Source of the DNA: a virus
DNA: 64,000 bases
Virus record (IMG/VR): IMGVR_UViG_3300008954_000049
Span: 1 to 64,000 of that record
Direction: 5' to 3' (one strand)
Under the pieces are notes generated by a model. The model ran no database searches, had not been told where the DNA came from, and saw only the letters and a list, made by a program, of their open reading frames with translations. The stretch's first letter is position 1, and every line of letters starts with the position of its first letter. Shown one piece after another: positions 40,885 to 47,174 of the stretch. Both the position numbers and the translations under genes were made by a program.

Positions 40885-41574
40885 ATGCCTCTGCTCGGAC
40901 AGGCAAGCGGTGGATGGACGGAGTCGAGCAGCGCGCTGCGCATCCTGAACCTCGGGATCGCGAACAGCATCGGCGTCCTGACCGACGACTCGTTCACCCA
41001 GACCAACCCCCCCCAGGTCGTCGCCGTGGCGACCATCACGGCCCAGGTGGACCAGACCCTCACGGGCGTCCTCTCCGGCTCCGTGTGCTTCTCGCGCGGT
41101 GACGCGGGCGGCGGGTCCAACTTCATCGGCGGACCGGCGGCGGTCGGCACCGCGAACGTCGGCATCCTCGGCGTCTTCATCAACAGCGCGAACGGCAACG
41201 CCTTCGAGAACACCCCCGGCACCGCGTCCGGCAAGGGTCCCTACGTCTCGGGGCAGGGCACGTTCGGCAACACGCTGTTCGAGGACTCCGTCCTGACGGG
41301 CTTGAACCTGGGCAACGCGCTCACCGCCTACAACGTCGGCCAGGCCCTCTTCGCCTCGCGGAACGGCTACCTGACCAACATCATCGCCGCCGACTACGCC
41401 GCCGTCTCGACGGAGCAGACGTGGGAGGGTGTGGACATGCTGGCGAACTTCGCCGCGCTGGCCGCCCCCGTCATCGCTGCCGGAGGCGCGATGTCCCTTC
41501 CCACCGTCATCGGGACCGTGAAGATGGTCCCCGACGCCGTCCAGGGCGACCTGGTCTACGACCAGCGCATCTGA
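40885..41574 (+). CDS. Probable capsid decoration protein
   Basis: 229 aa, beta-rich and Gly/Ala/Thr-rich (VVAVATITAQVDQTLTGVL), with no charged coiled coil. It stands directly before the major capsid gene with only 13 nt between, both with strong ribosome sites, and behind a 220-nt structured leader. Size, composition and place fit a decoration (capsid-stabilising) or minor capsid protein. The exact family was not recognised. Confidence 0.6.
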   Translation: MPLLGQASGGWTESSSALRILNLGIANSIGVLTDDSFTQTNPPQVVAVATITAQVDQTLTGVLSGSVCFSRGDAGGGSNFIGGPAAVGTANVGILGVFINSANGNAFENTPGTASGKGPYVSGQGTFGNTLFEDSVLTGLNLGNALTAYNVGQALFASRNGYLTNIIAADYAAVSTEQTWEGVDMLANFAALAAPVIAAGGAMSLPTVIGTVKMVPDAVQGDLVYDQRI

Positions 41575-41587
41575 GGAGGACCAGGAC

Positions 41588-42460
41588 ATGAACGCCACCA
41601 ACGCCGTCAAGCAGAAGATCATCGGCGAGTACATCAAGACCCCGCAGGGTCGCGCCAAGCTCGCCGCGTCGATGACGCAGCCCCTCCGCACGCGGCGGGA
41701 CTACGCCGCCGTGGGCCGCAAGACCTTCCTGGTCGAGCAGCTCCCCGACGGTGCGCTGCCCATCTACGACAAGGACCCCGACATCACCGCCTACGTGGTC
41801 GGCGAAGAGGGCCAGAACATCCTCGCGGTCACCAAGCCGCGCCGGGTGATCTTCCCGCTCTTCGAGATCGCGTCGAACCCGGAGATCCCGCTCACCCAGA
41901 TCAAGGAGCGCCGCTTCGACCTGATCGAGCGGTCCCAGGACCTCGGCCGGGCGCAGATCCAGGCCGCCGAGGACGAGCGCGTCTTCGCCGTCCTCGACGC
42001 CGTCGCCACGGCGGGCTTCGACTCCCTGCCGGGTCAGCTCAACGCCGACATCCCCGTCATCGCCCCGATCTCGGGCGCGGTGCTGGCGGACGCCTTCGCG
42101 CTCATCGAGCGGCACGACCTCCGGGTCGCCCGCATCTACATGAACGCGCGGGACTACGCGGACATCCGCAAGTTCGGCCGCGACATCCTCGACATCGAGT
42201 CGCAGGCGACGCTCCTGAAGACGGGCCTCCAGGGGGTCATCTACGGGGCCAACGTCGTCACCAGCCGCCTCGTGCCCAACGGCACGGTGTACCTGTGCTG
42301 CGAGCCGGAGATGTTCGGCCGCATCCCGGTCCGCACCGAGCTGACGGTCCTGTCGGCCGACGACCCGAAGCGCCGGATGATCGGCTTCTCGATCTTCGAG
42401 AACCTGGGCCTCGGGGCCTACAACCCGCGCGGCCTCGCCCGCCTGACCGTCACCCGCTAG
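41588..42460 (+). CDS. Major capsid protein (HK97-like)
   Basis: 290 aa. After a short helical N-terminus, the sequence shows HK97-type features: an E-loop region (GALPIYDKDPDITAYVV), a spine helix (RFDLIERSQDLGRAQIQAAEDERVFAVLDAV), the P-domain/A-domain (YMNARDYADIRKFG) and a terminal strand (TELTVLSADDPKRRMIGFSIFENLG). A long intrinsic terminator follows, as usual for a highly expressed capsid gene. It shows no long N-terminal delta domain, consistent with a separate scaffold. Confidence 0.82.
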   Translation: MNATNAVKQKIIGEYIKTPQGRAKLAASMTQPLRTRRDYAAVGRKTFLVEQLPDGALPIYDKDPDITAYVVGEEGQNILAVTKPRRVIFPLFEIASNPEIPLTQIKERRFDLIERSQDLGRAQIQAAEDERVFAVLDAVATAGFDSLPGQLNADIPVIAPISGAVLADAFALIERHDLRVARIYMNARDYADIRKFGRDILDIESQATLLKTGLQGVIYGANVVTSRLVPNGTVYLCCEPEMFGRIPVRTELTVLSADDPKRRMIGFSIFENLGLGAYNPRGLARLTVTR

Positions 42461-42518
42461 TAGCGGGCCGGTGAGGAGCGGTCGGTGACCCGGCCGCTCC
42501 TTCGGGACACCACTCGAC

Positions 42519-42557
42519 GCACCCCCGGCGGCTTCGGCCTCCGGGGGTGCTGTCGTT
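42519..42557 (+). terminator. Intrinsic terminator after the capsid gene
   Basis: GCACCCCCGG (42519-42528) pairs perfectly with CCGGGGGTGC (42541-42550); the inner part adds GGC-TTCG-GCC. It is followed by TGTCGTTTC. Confidence 0.8.
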
Positions 42558-42745
42558 TCGGCTCCCCACAACGACGGACACCCCGGCAGGGGTACTACCG
42601 GGGGCCGTCAGACGGAATGGATTCTGTCGCATCGGTCGTCACTTCATCCGGCCTCCTTCGTCGTGGCGGCAGGAGGGGAAGGGCTGTCGGGGCCTCGCTT
42701 CCTGCCTTCACCATCACCACCGACCAGCGGCTTTTTCTGAGCCCT

Positions 42746-42758
42746 CGAACTTTTTTCG
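42746..42758 (+). repeat. 13-nt inverted repeat, left arm
   Basis: CGAACTTTTTTCG. Its exact reverse complement is at 43036-43048. It lies inside a local palindrome (CTGAGCCC 42737-42744 with GGGCTCAG 42765-42772). Confidence 0.65.
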
Positions 42759-42822
42759 ATCTCGGGGCTCAGCCGCCGGAGCAGGCCAGTAGTAGGGGCA
42801 GAACGGATTGGAGAACCCGAGC

Positions 42823-42876
42823 ATGACGACGCGCACGATCACCTACCTGCTGGCCGCCCTCATCATCGACAACTGA
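42823..42876 (+). CDS. Possible 17-aa leader peptide
   Basis: An ATG reads MTTRTITYLLAALIIDN and stops 10 nt before the next start. The hydrophobic core resembles a leader or tiny membrane peptide. A GGAGAA lies 9-12 nt upstream. It is too short to be sure. Confidence 0.25.
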   Translation: MTTRTITYLLAALIIDN

Positions 42877-42885
42877 TTGGACGGG

Positions 42886-43035
42886 ATGATGCGCTTCGGG
42901 AAGATCAAGACCCTGGCCCACCGGATGCTCCGGGGAGAGCCGATCCCCTTCTTCAGCGACAACCGGATCAACCGGGCCATCGAGGCACACGCTGACCGAA
43001 TCCTCCGGGCACGCACCCGCCGAACTCGTCGCTGA
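42886..43035 (+). CDS. Small basic protein
   Basis: 49 aa starting at tandem ATGs (42886/42889) with a weak GGACGGG site. It has a helical body (NRINRAIEAHADRILRA) and an Arg-rich tail (RARTRRTRR). It resembles no known family. It stands alone in the gap, between the two arms of a 13-nt inverted repeat, and stops 22 nt before the ncRNA promoter. It may bind nucleic acid. Confidence 0.45.
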   Translation: MMRFGKIKTLAHRMLRGEPIPFFSDNRINRAIEAHADRILRARTRRTRR

Positions 43036-43048
43036 CGAAAAAAGTTCG
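43036..43048 (+). repeat. 13-nt inverted repeat, right arm
   Basis: CGAAAAAAGTTCG, exact reverse complement of 42746-42758, just after the small basic ORF. It could pair with the left arm in RNA or mark element ends. Confidence 0.65.
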
Positions 43049-43056
43049 GGAACCGC

Positions 43057-43085
43057 TTGACCCCCGAGTCCAGGTCGTTTAGAAC
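43057..43085 (+). promoter_or_regulatory. Consensus promoter before the ncRNA
   Basis: TTGACC (43057-43062) and TAGAAC (43080-43085) with a 17-nt spacer. It is one of the best sigma70-type promoters in the window. Transcription would start near 43092. Confidence 0.65.
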
Positions 43086-43091
43086 CTCCCT

Positions 43092-43565
43092 CGCTGCACG
43101 GGGAGACCCGAGCGGCACGGTTCGAGGCAGACGGGACTAGGCACCGCAGTCACCCCGAACCGGAAGCCAGGACAGCCATCCTGGCGCGCTCCAAAGGGGA
43201 AACCCGGCGGGGCCTCTACCGCAGGCCGACCCCGTGGCAAGGGGAGCAGGCGGCAGAGTAGGGGGTCAGTTAGCCGCTGGCCTCAACGATGGGACCCCTC
43301 TTGAACAAGGGGTCAGGGTAGAGGGGTTCAAGCCCAATACCTGGCTGGAGGAAACTCCGGTCGAAACCCACGCCGAGGAAGAAGGGACCATCACCTTCAC
43401 CTGACTCGGTCTGGCGGAAGCAGCCCGCGAGAGCGGTTGCGGAAGTCGGCCTCCCAAGGGAGGACGGGGACAACATCGGGAACGGCCCCACAAGGCCGCA
43501 GCCGGTGACAGTCATCTGCGGACCCACCGTAGCCCCTTCGGGAGGCCGGTGGGTTTCGTCGTTTA
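43092..43565 (+). ncRNA. Candidate structured non-coding RNA (about 470 nt)
   Basis: The unit runs from a TTGACC-17-TAGAAC promoter to an intrinsic terminator. It has no ORF with a ribosome site. Many compact hairpins are visible: GCCAGGA/TCCTGGC (43166-43185), GACCCCT/AGGGGTC (near 43290-43312), CTGGAG-GAAA-CTCCGG (near 43343), CCGC-GAGA-GCGG (near 43430), GGG-GAAA-CCC (near 43197) and CCTCCC/GGGAGG (near 43450). GNRA tetraloops recur. No match to tmRNA, RNase P RNA or tRNA was convincing. Ends are estimates. Confidence 0.6.
43522..43564 (+). terminator. Terminator of the ncRNA unit
   Basis: ACCCACCG (43522-43529) pairs with CGGTGGGT (43547-43554), an inner CCC-TTCG-GG hairpin lies in the loop, and TTCGTCGTTT follows. 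It ends 13 nt before the convergent nucleotidase stop. Confidence 0.8.
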
Positions 43566-43576
43566 AGACGCCCCGA

Positions 43577-44179
43577 TCAGCGTGCGCTCTCCTTGATGGC
43601 CGCGATGCGCTCCAGCAGCAGGGGAAGCTCCGTGGGCCAGTCCCCGGTGAGCCGGATGATGTTCGGGTGTAGGTGCTCGGGGTACTGGTCGAGCGTGTTC
43701 CAGGGCCAGGCCGGGACCACCAGCAGGCCACGAGGCCGCCACTCCAACCAGCGGATGCCGTAGGCGGGCCAGTCGTCTACCAGCACCTTGCCGTAGACCA
43801 GGCCCTTGTCCTCGGTGATGGTCACCTGCGCGACGCGGGCTTCACGATGATGGTCCTGACCAAGGGGCCGTACCGCAGCACGCAGGCGTGGACCGAGAAG
43901 GTCGAGTGGTGCCGCGAGCACATCCCCGACGCGCAGGTGGGTGTAGGCCGCCATCCCGATGCCGTACACGGGCAGGTTCCGCCACCAGCCCGGCTGGGTC
44001 TTGGTGAGCTTCTTGCGGGCCTTCAGCCAGAGCGGCTCGTCGGAGTCGTCCGGTCCGGCGGCGATCACCTGCTCGCCGGGGCTGGTGAGGGTGGCGAGGT
44101 CCCGTCGCATGGCTCCGTCGAAGTCGGCGACGGTGCCGTCCATGTCGATGAGGGCGACGAGTTCGTGGGGCTTGGTCAT
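43577..44179 (-). CDS. HAD-type 5'(3')-nucleotidase with inverted internal segment
   Basis: 200 aa on the - strand; ATG at 44179 with AGGAGAACACC upstream. Motif I is LIDMDGT (D12, D14) and the late motif is KVLVDDWPAYG (D135, D136), as in phage deoxynucleotidases. Residues 81-119 (HLRVGDVLAAPLDLLG...) do not fit the family. The opposite strand of this same stretch encodes HLRDAGFTMMVLTKGPYR and EKVEWCREHIPDAQV, the missing motif II region. The segment is inverted between 10-bp repeats, keeping the frame open. As written the enzyme lacks motif II and is probably inactive. It is either an OFF state, a mutation or an assembly error. Confidence 0.8.
   Translation of the reverse strand: MTKPHELVALIDMDGTVADFDGAMRRDLATLTSPGEQVIAAGPDDSDEPLWLKARKKLTKTQPGWWRNLPVYGIGMAAYTHLRVGDVLAAPLDLLGPRLRAAVRPLGQDHHREARVAQVTITEDKGLVYGKVLVDDWPAYGIRWLEWRPRGLLVVPAWPWNTLDQYPEHLHPNIIRLTGDWPTELPLLLERIAAIKESAR
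43823..43832. repeat. Inverted repeat, left arm of the flipped segment
   Basis: CACCTGCGCG, with looser similarity for several more bases (CG, GGG). It pairs with 43930-43939 and marks one end of the 117-bp inverted segment. Confidence 0.85.
43930..43939. repeat. Inverted repeat, right arm of the flipped segment
   Basis: CGCGCAGGTG, reverse complement of 43823-43832. Both repeats are coding in either orientation (HLR at one end, AQV at the other). Confidence 0.85.
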
Positions 44180-44297
44180 GGTGTTCTCCTGCCTTGTTCT
44201 ACCCGGCCAGGGGGTTCCGTGAGGCGGGGCAGGGAGTAGATGGCCCATGCCCATGCTCGGAACGACCGCGTTCAATCAGACATCGGAGGGGCAACCC

Positions 44298-44936
44298 GTG
44301 AGCGACTTCGGCACGATGATGCGGGATCTCGGTGAAGCCCTGACGAATGCGCAGTACAGCGGGAACGTCACCCTGCCGCGTGACGTTCAGGACGGGGCAG
44401 GGGCGCTTGGGAAGCTCCTGTCGAGCTTGGGCGATTTCGCCGACAACCTCGACACCACGGCATCGCTCGCGGGCGACATCAAGCAGCAGCTCTGGCAGCA
44501 GGCGAACGCTCGGGAGGAGCGTGCCCGCCAGATGGAGCTGGAGTTCCGCAAGACGAAGGACGAGCTGGAGGCCGAGCACCAGAAGCAGAGGGAGCACCTG
44601 ACGGCCCTCATCGCGGAGCACAGCAAAGTCCTCGACGGCATCAACAGGCGGCTGGGGCTCCTGCTGGCCCCGAGGGACCACCTGGTCGCTGCGCGCGAGA
44701 CGCTGGCGGTTCTTCGCGAGATGCCTTCGGACGGAGCGCCCCGCGATGTCGTCGATGTCCTGCGGCGGCTGGACGAGAGCCTGACGGGCGACCACATCGA
44801 GGAGACCAGCCGCAAGATGGACCGACTTCTGCGGGTAGTGCAGGAGGCTGAAGGCTTCCTGCTCGACGCGGACAGCCCCCCGGACGGATCGGATGATCTG
44901 GCGGAGGCTCTGGCGGAGTGGAAGGAGGCCCAGTAG
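44298..44936 (+). CDS. Coiled-coil protein
   Basis: 212 aa from GTG 44298, which has GGAGGG 7 nt upstream; an ATG at 44247 would add 17 residues with a poorer site. Long heptad-rich helices occupy residues 50-150 (NAREERARQMELEFRKTKDE). The C-terminus is acidic. No family recognised. It diverges from the nucleotidase gene, with about 120 nt between them. It could be an internal or assembly protein. Confidence 0.6.
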   Translation: MSDFGTMMRDLGEALTNAQYSGNVTLPRDVQDGAGALGKLLSSLGDFADNLDTTASLAGDIKQQLWQQANAREERARQMELEFRKTKDELEAEHQKQREHLTALIAEHSKVLDGINRRLGLLLAPRDHLVAARETLAVLREMPSDGAPRDVVDVLRRLDESLTGDHIEETSRKMDRLLRVVQEAEGFLLDADSPPDGSDDLAEALAEWKEAQ

Positions 44937-44948
44937 CCGGGAGCCGAC

Positions 44949-45224
44949 ATGCCGAGACAGGATCGGGTCGTCTGCGAGGTGGTTGTGGACCCCCGCCTGG
45001 CCTTCGGTGTGTTCGCCAACGCCTTCCGGTTCAACGACACGGCGGATGGCCGGTGCCTGCTGGAGTTCCTGGTCTACTCGGCCAGTGAGCGGCAGGCGAA
45101 GGTCGTTGCGAGGGTCCCGGTCCGCAAGGTCTTCTTGCCCGTCATCCGCGACAAGATCAGTGGTGCGCTGGAAGCAGACATCCAGGCGGGTAGCGTTTCT
45201 GCTGCTCGCGAGGAAGGTCTGTGA
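44949..45224 (+). CDS. Small hypothetical protein
   Basis: 91 aa, alpha/beta (VVCEVVVDPRLAFGVFANAF; RCLLEFLVYSASERQAKVVA). It follows the coiled-coil gene by 12 nt with GGGAG upstream. Not recognised; a small virion or assembly protein is possible from context. Confidence 0.55.
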   Translation: MPRQDRVVCEVVVDPRLAFGVFANAFRFNDTADGRCLLEFLVYSASERQAKVVARVPVRKVFLPVIRDKISGALEADIQAGSVSAAREEGL

Positions 45225-45230
45225 GTGGCC

Positions 45231-45239
45231 GGGTAGGGT
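45231..45239 (+). promoter_or_regulatory. GGGTAGGGT -10-like element
   Basis: Fourth copy of the 9-mer, 53 nt before the start at 45293. The leader contains a short CCCC-GTTCAT-GGGG hairpin. Confidence 0.4.
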
Positions 45240-45292
45240 TCACAGGTTCCACCCCGTTCATGGGGCCATACTCCAGGCGGAGGACGATCTAG

Positions 45293-46696
45293 ATGAGCAA
45301 GTTCAAGCGAGGCCAGTTCAAGACGTACCGGGCGACGAACAAGATCCACGTCGGCAAGTACGAAATGGACATCGCCGAGGCCGATGAGTTCGACTACGAC
45401 GGCCAGACCGTGCGCTACGCGGGCGTCGAGTACGCGGTCCCGCAGCTCCAGAGCCTCCTGGGCGACTGGTTCGTCGTCGCGGAAGACCAGACCACCACCT
45501 ACCAGGCGAAGCCCGCCGGGGTGCAGGTCAGCCACGCGACCCCGGAGGCCCGCGAGCGCGGGGACACCTTCGAGATGGGCGAGGCGGCCGAGGAGGAGGC
45601 GGTCATCGGCACGATGGGCGAGGCCAAGCAGATCCGCGAGGCCGCGTCTTCGGGCGACCGCAACCGCCTGGCCGAGCTGCGTGCGCAGCGGGCACAGCGG
45701 AAGGCCGACCTCGGCATCACCGCCGCCGCCGCCGAGCCGACCGAGGCCCTGGACGTGGACATGAGCGCGTCGGGAGCCGAGCACGCTGCCGAGGTGTCCC
45801 CGGATGTCGAGGACATCTTCATGGAGGACGCCGAGAAGGAGCAGCAGTTCGTGAAGGCCACCCCGGTCCACCAGGCGGGCACGGGCAACGCCCCGGCCGC
45901 GTCGCCGTCCGAGCGGGCGGAGGTGGCCCGAGCCGAGCGCATCAACCGCGACCGCATCGCAGCGAGGCAGGCCGCCCTGGAGGAGGCCGACCCCGCGAAG
46001 ACGCGGGATGAGATGGGCGGCACGCGGCACGACACGGCCGACCAGGGTGGTCGCCGGGCGGGCAAGGGCGGCAAGTACCAGGTCATCGCCGACGACGCCG
46101 GGGGCGTCCCGGTGGGCAAGGAGTACAAGTTCTCGTCCGGTGCCACGGTCGGCGACGGCGTCGTCGAGGCGGGCGAGGTCAAGGCCGTGAACGTCACGAA
46201 GGCCGCCCGGCGTCAGCCGGTGCAGGTCGGTCGGGCGGTCGCGAAGACCCCGCAGAACCGCGAGGCCGGTGCGGTGGTCGTCCCCGACGACACGCAGACC
46301 CACCAGGCGCAGGCGGTCCGGGGCCAGGGCTCCACGCAGGTCCCGGCCGAGGGCAACGTCGGCATCGACCACGTCGGCGAGGGCGGGGCGACGGGCGATG
46401 TCGAGGTCACGACGGCCGGAGACGACCTGGCCGCCCTGCTGCCGGACGCCGCCGTCGCGGGCCGCACGCGACCGGCCCCGCCCCCGGCGAAGACCGAGGA
46501 CGAGGAGATCGCCGAGATCGTCGAGGGCTGGTCCACCCGCCGCAACTGGCACAAGCGGGTGGAGGAGGCCGTGGACTTCTACGGCGACTGGCCCGAGGCC
46601 ATCGAGGCCATCTGCGACAAGGAGTCGCCGAAGGTCGCCGCGCAGATCCGCAGCAAGCTGACCAAGCAGGCGGCAGCGGCCGAGAAGCGCGCCTGA
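45293..46696 (+). CDS. Structural-region protein with helical C-terminus
   Basis: 467 aa. A beta-rich N-terminal domain (residues 1-75, RGQFKTYRATNKIHVGKYEM) is followed by a long Glu/Ala-rich low-complexity middle (50% A/E/R) and a C-terminal helical domain (EIAEIVEGWSTRRNWHKRVE). GGAGG precedes the ATG. It resembles capsid-associated or internal proteins by composition, but no family is known to me. It has its own -10-like box. Confidence 0.6.
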   Translation: MSKFKRGQFKTYRATNKIHVGKYEMDIAEADEFDYDGQTVRYAGVEYAVPQLQSLLGDWFVVAEDQTTTYQAKPAGVQVSHATPEARERGDTFEMGEAAEEEAVIGTMGEAKQIREAASSGDRNRLAELRAQRAQRKADLGITAAAAEPTEALDVDMSASGAEHAAEVSPDVEDIFMEDAEKEQQFVKATPVHQAGTGNAPAASPSERAEVARAERINRDRIAARQAALEEADPAKTRDEMGGTRHDTADQGGRRAGKGGKYQVIADDAGGVPVGKEYKFSSGATVGDGVVEAGEVKAVNVTKAARRQPVQVGRAVAKTPQNREAGAVVVPDDTQTHQAQAVRGQGSTQVPAEGNVGIDHVGEGGATGDVEVTTAGDDLAALLPDAAVAGRTRPAPPPAKTEDEEIAEIVEGWSTRRNWHKRVEEAVDFYGDWPEAIEAICDKESPKVAAQIRSKLTKQAAAAEKRA

Positions 46697-46708
46697 CCGA
46701 GGGCGCTA

Positions 46709-46736
46709 GTCCTCCTATGAGGGGCGGAAGGTAGAA
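46709..46736 (+). promoter_or_regulatory. Two-box late element, copy 5
   Basis: CTAGTCCT-CCTATG (box A 46714-46719) and GTAGAA (box B 46731-46736), 17 nt apart, 29 nt before the start at 46765. Confidence 0.6.
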
Positions 46737-46764
46737 GCCGAACCGGCCTACCGGAGGAGCCCCC

Positions 46765-47172
46765 GTGTCGAAGACAGCGAGCAGCCAGGCAGCCTGGGCT
46801 CTCATCACCGAGGGCGTGGTGGCTGCGCGTGTGGAGGCCCACCGGCTCAAGCACCTGGTCAACCGGGCGATGAAGCTCGTCGAGCAGTCTGAGCACACCG
46901 ACCACCTGCACCAGGTGGCAGGCGACCTCATCCAGGCGGCCCCCCGTCGCCTGGAGAAGCTGGAGCTGGACCTCGACCGCACGTCGCTCGCCCTGACGAA
47001 GATGGGCGAGAAGTTCCTCGAAGCCCGGCTGCCCCTTCACGACAAGACCCAGGTGGACGAGGCGGTCCTTCCCGCCTTCGGCGGCGGAGCGCACCGCTAC
47101 GCCTCCCACGAGGCCCTGGTCATGGACCGAGTGGCCGTCCGCTACTTGCTGGCGCAGCTCAAGGGGAGCTGA
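46765..47172 (+). CDS. Helical protein ending in RVAVRYL motif
   Basis: 135 aa, GTG start after GGAGG. Almost all helix (ARVEAHRLKHLVNRAMKLVE). The C-terminus is MDRVAVRYLLAQLKGS, a member of the R-(V/L)-A-x-R-(Y/W) set. It is followed after 2 nt by the 963-aa gene whose product ends with the same motif, suggesting both are processed or sorted alike. Confidence 0.6.
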   Translation: MSKTASSQAAWALITEGVVAARVEAHRLKHLVNRAMKLVEQSEHTDHLHQVAGDLIQAAPRRLEKLELDLDRTSLALTKMGEKFLEARLPLHDKTQVDEAVLPAFGGGAHRYASHEALVMDRVAVRYLLAQLKGS

Positions 47173-47174
47173 CG

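Larger units (their letters stand above)
42461..42822 (+). other. Gene-free stretch after the capsid gene
   Basis: Open frames here have no ribosome site and no recognisable protein. It contains a small hairpin (42475-42500), the capsid terminator (42519-42557), a long imperfect hairpin (GGCAGGA...TCCTGCC, about 42670-42710) and the palindrome at 42737-42772. Confidence 0.6.

Noticed and set aside
42485-42826. Two overlapping + strand open frames after the capsid terminator
   Set aside because: They cross the terminator hairpin, have no ribosome site, and encode low-complexity Arg/Pro/His-rich sequence.
43315-43335. tRNA T-arm-like GGGGTTCAAGCCC
   Set aside because: Only about two or three pairs of the T stem form, and no acceptor, D or anticodon arms fit around it.
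43330-43360. RNase P RNA-like GAGGAAACTCCGG in the ncRNA
   Set aside because: It resembles the conserved GAGGAAAGTCCGG of RNase P RNA, but here it forms a local GNRA hairpin, lies in the middle of the transcript and has no matching conserved 3' region.
43673-44239. + strand open frame across the nucleotidase gene
   Set aside because: Only its central 39 codons look like protein; the flanks are antisense to the conserved HAD motifs. The inversion explains it better than a real + strand gene.
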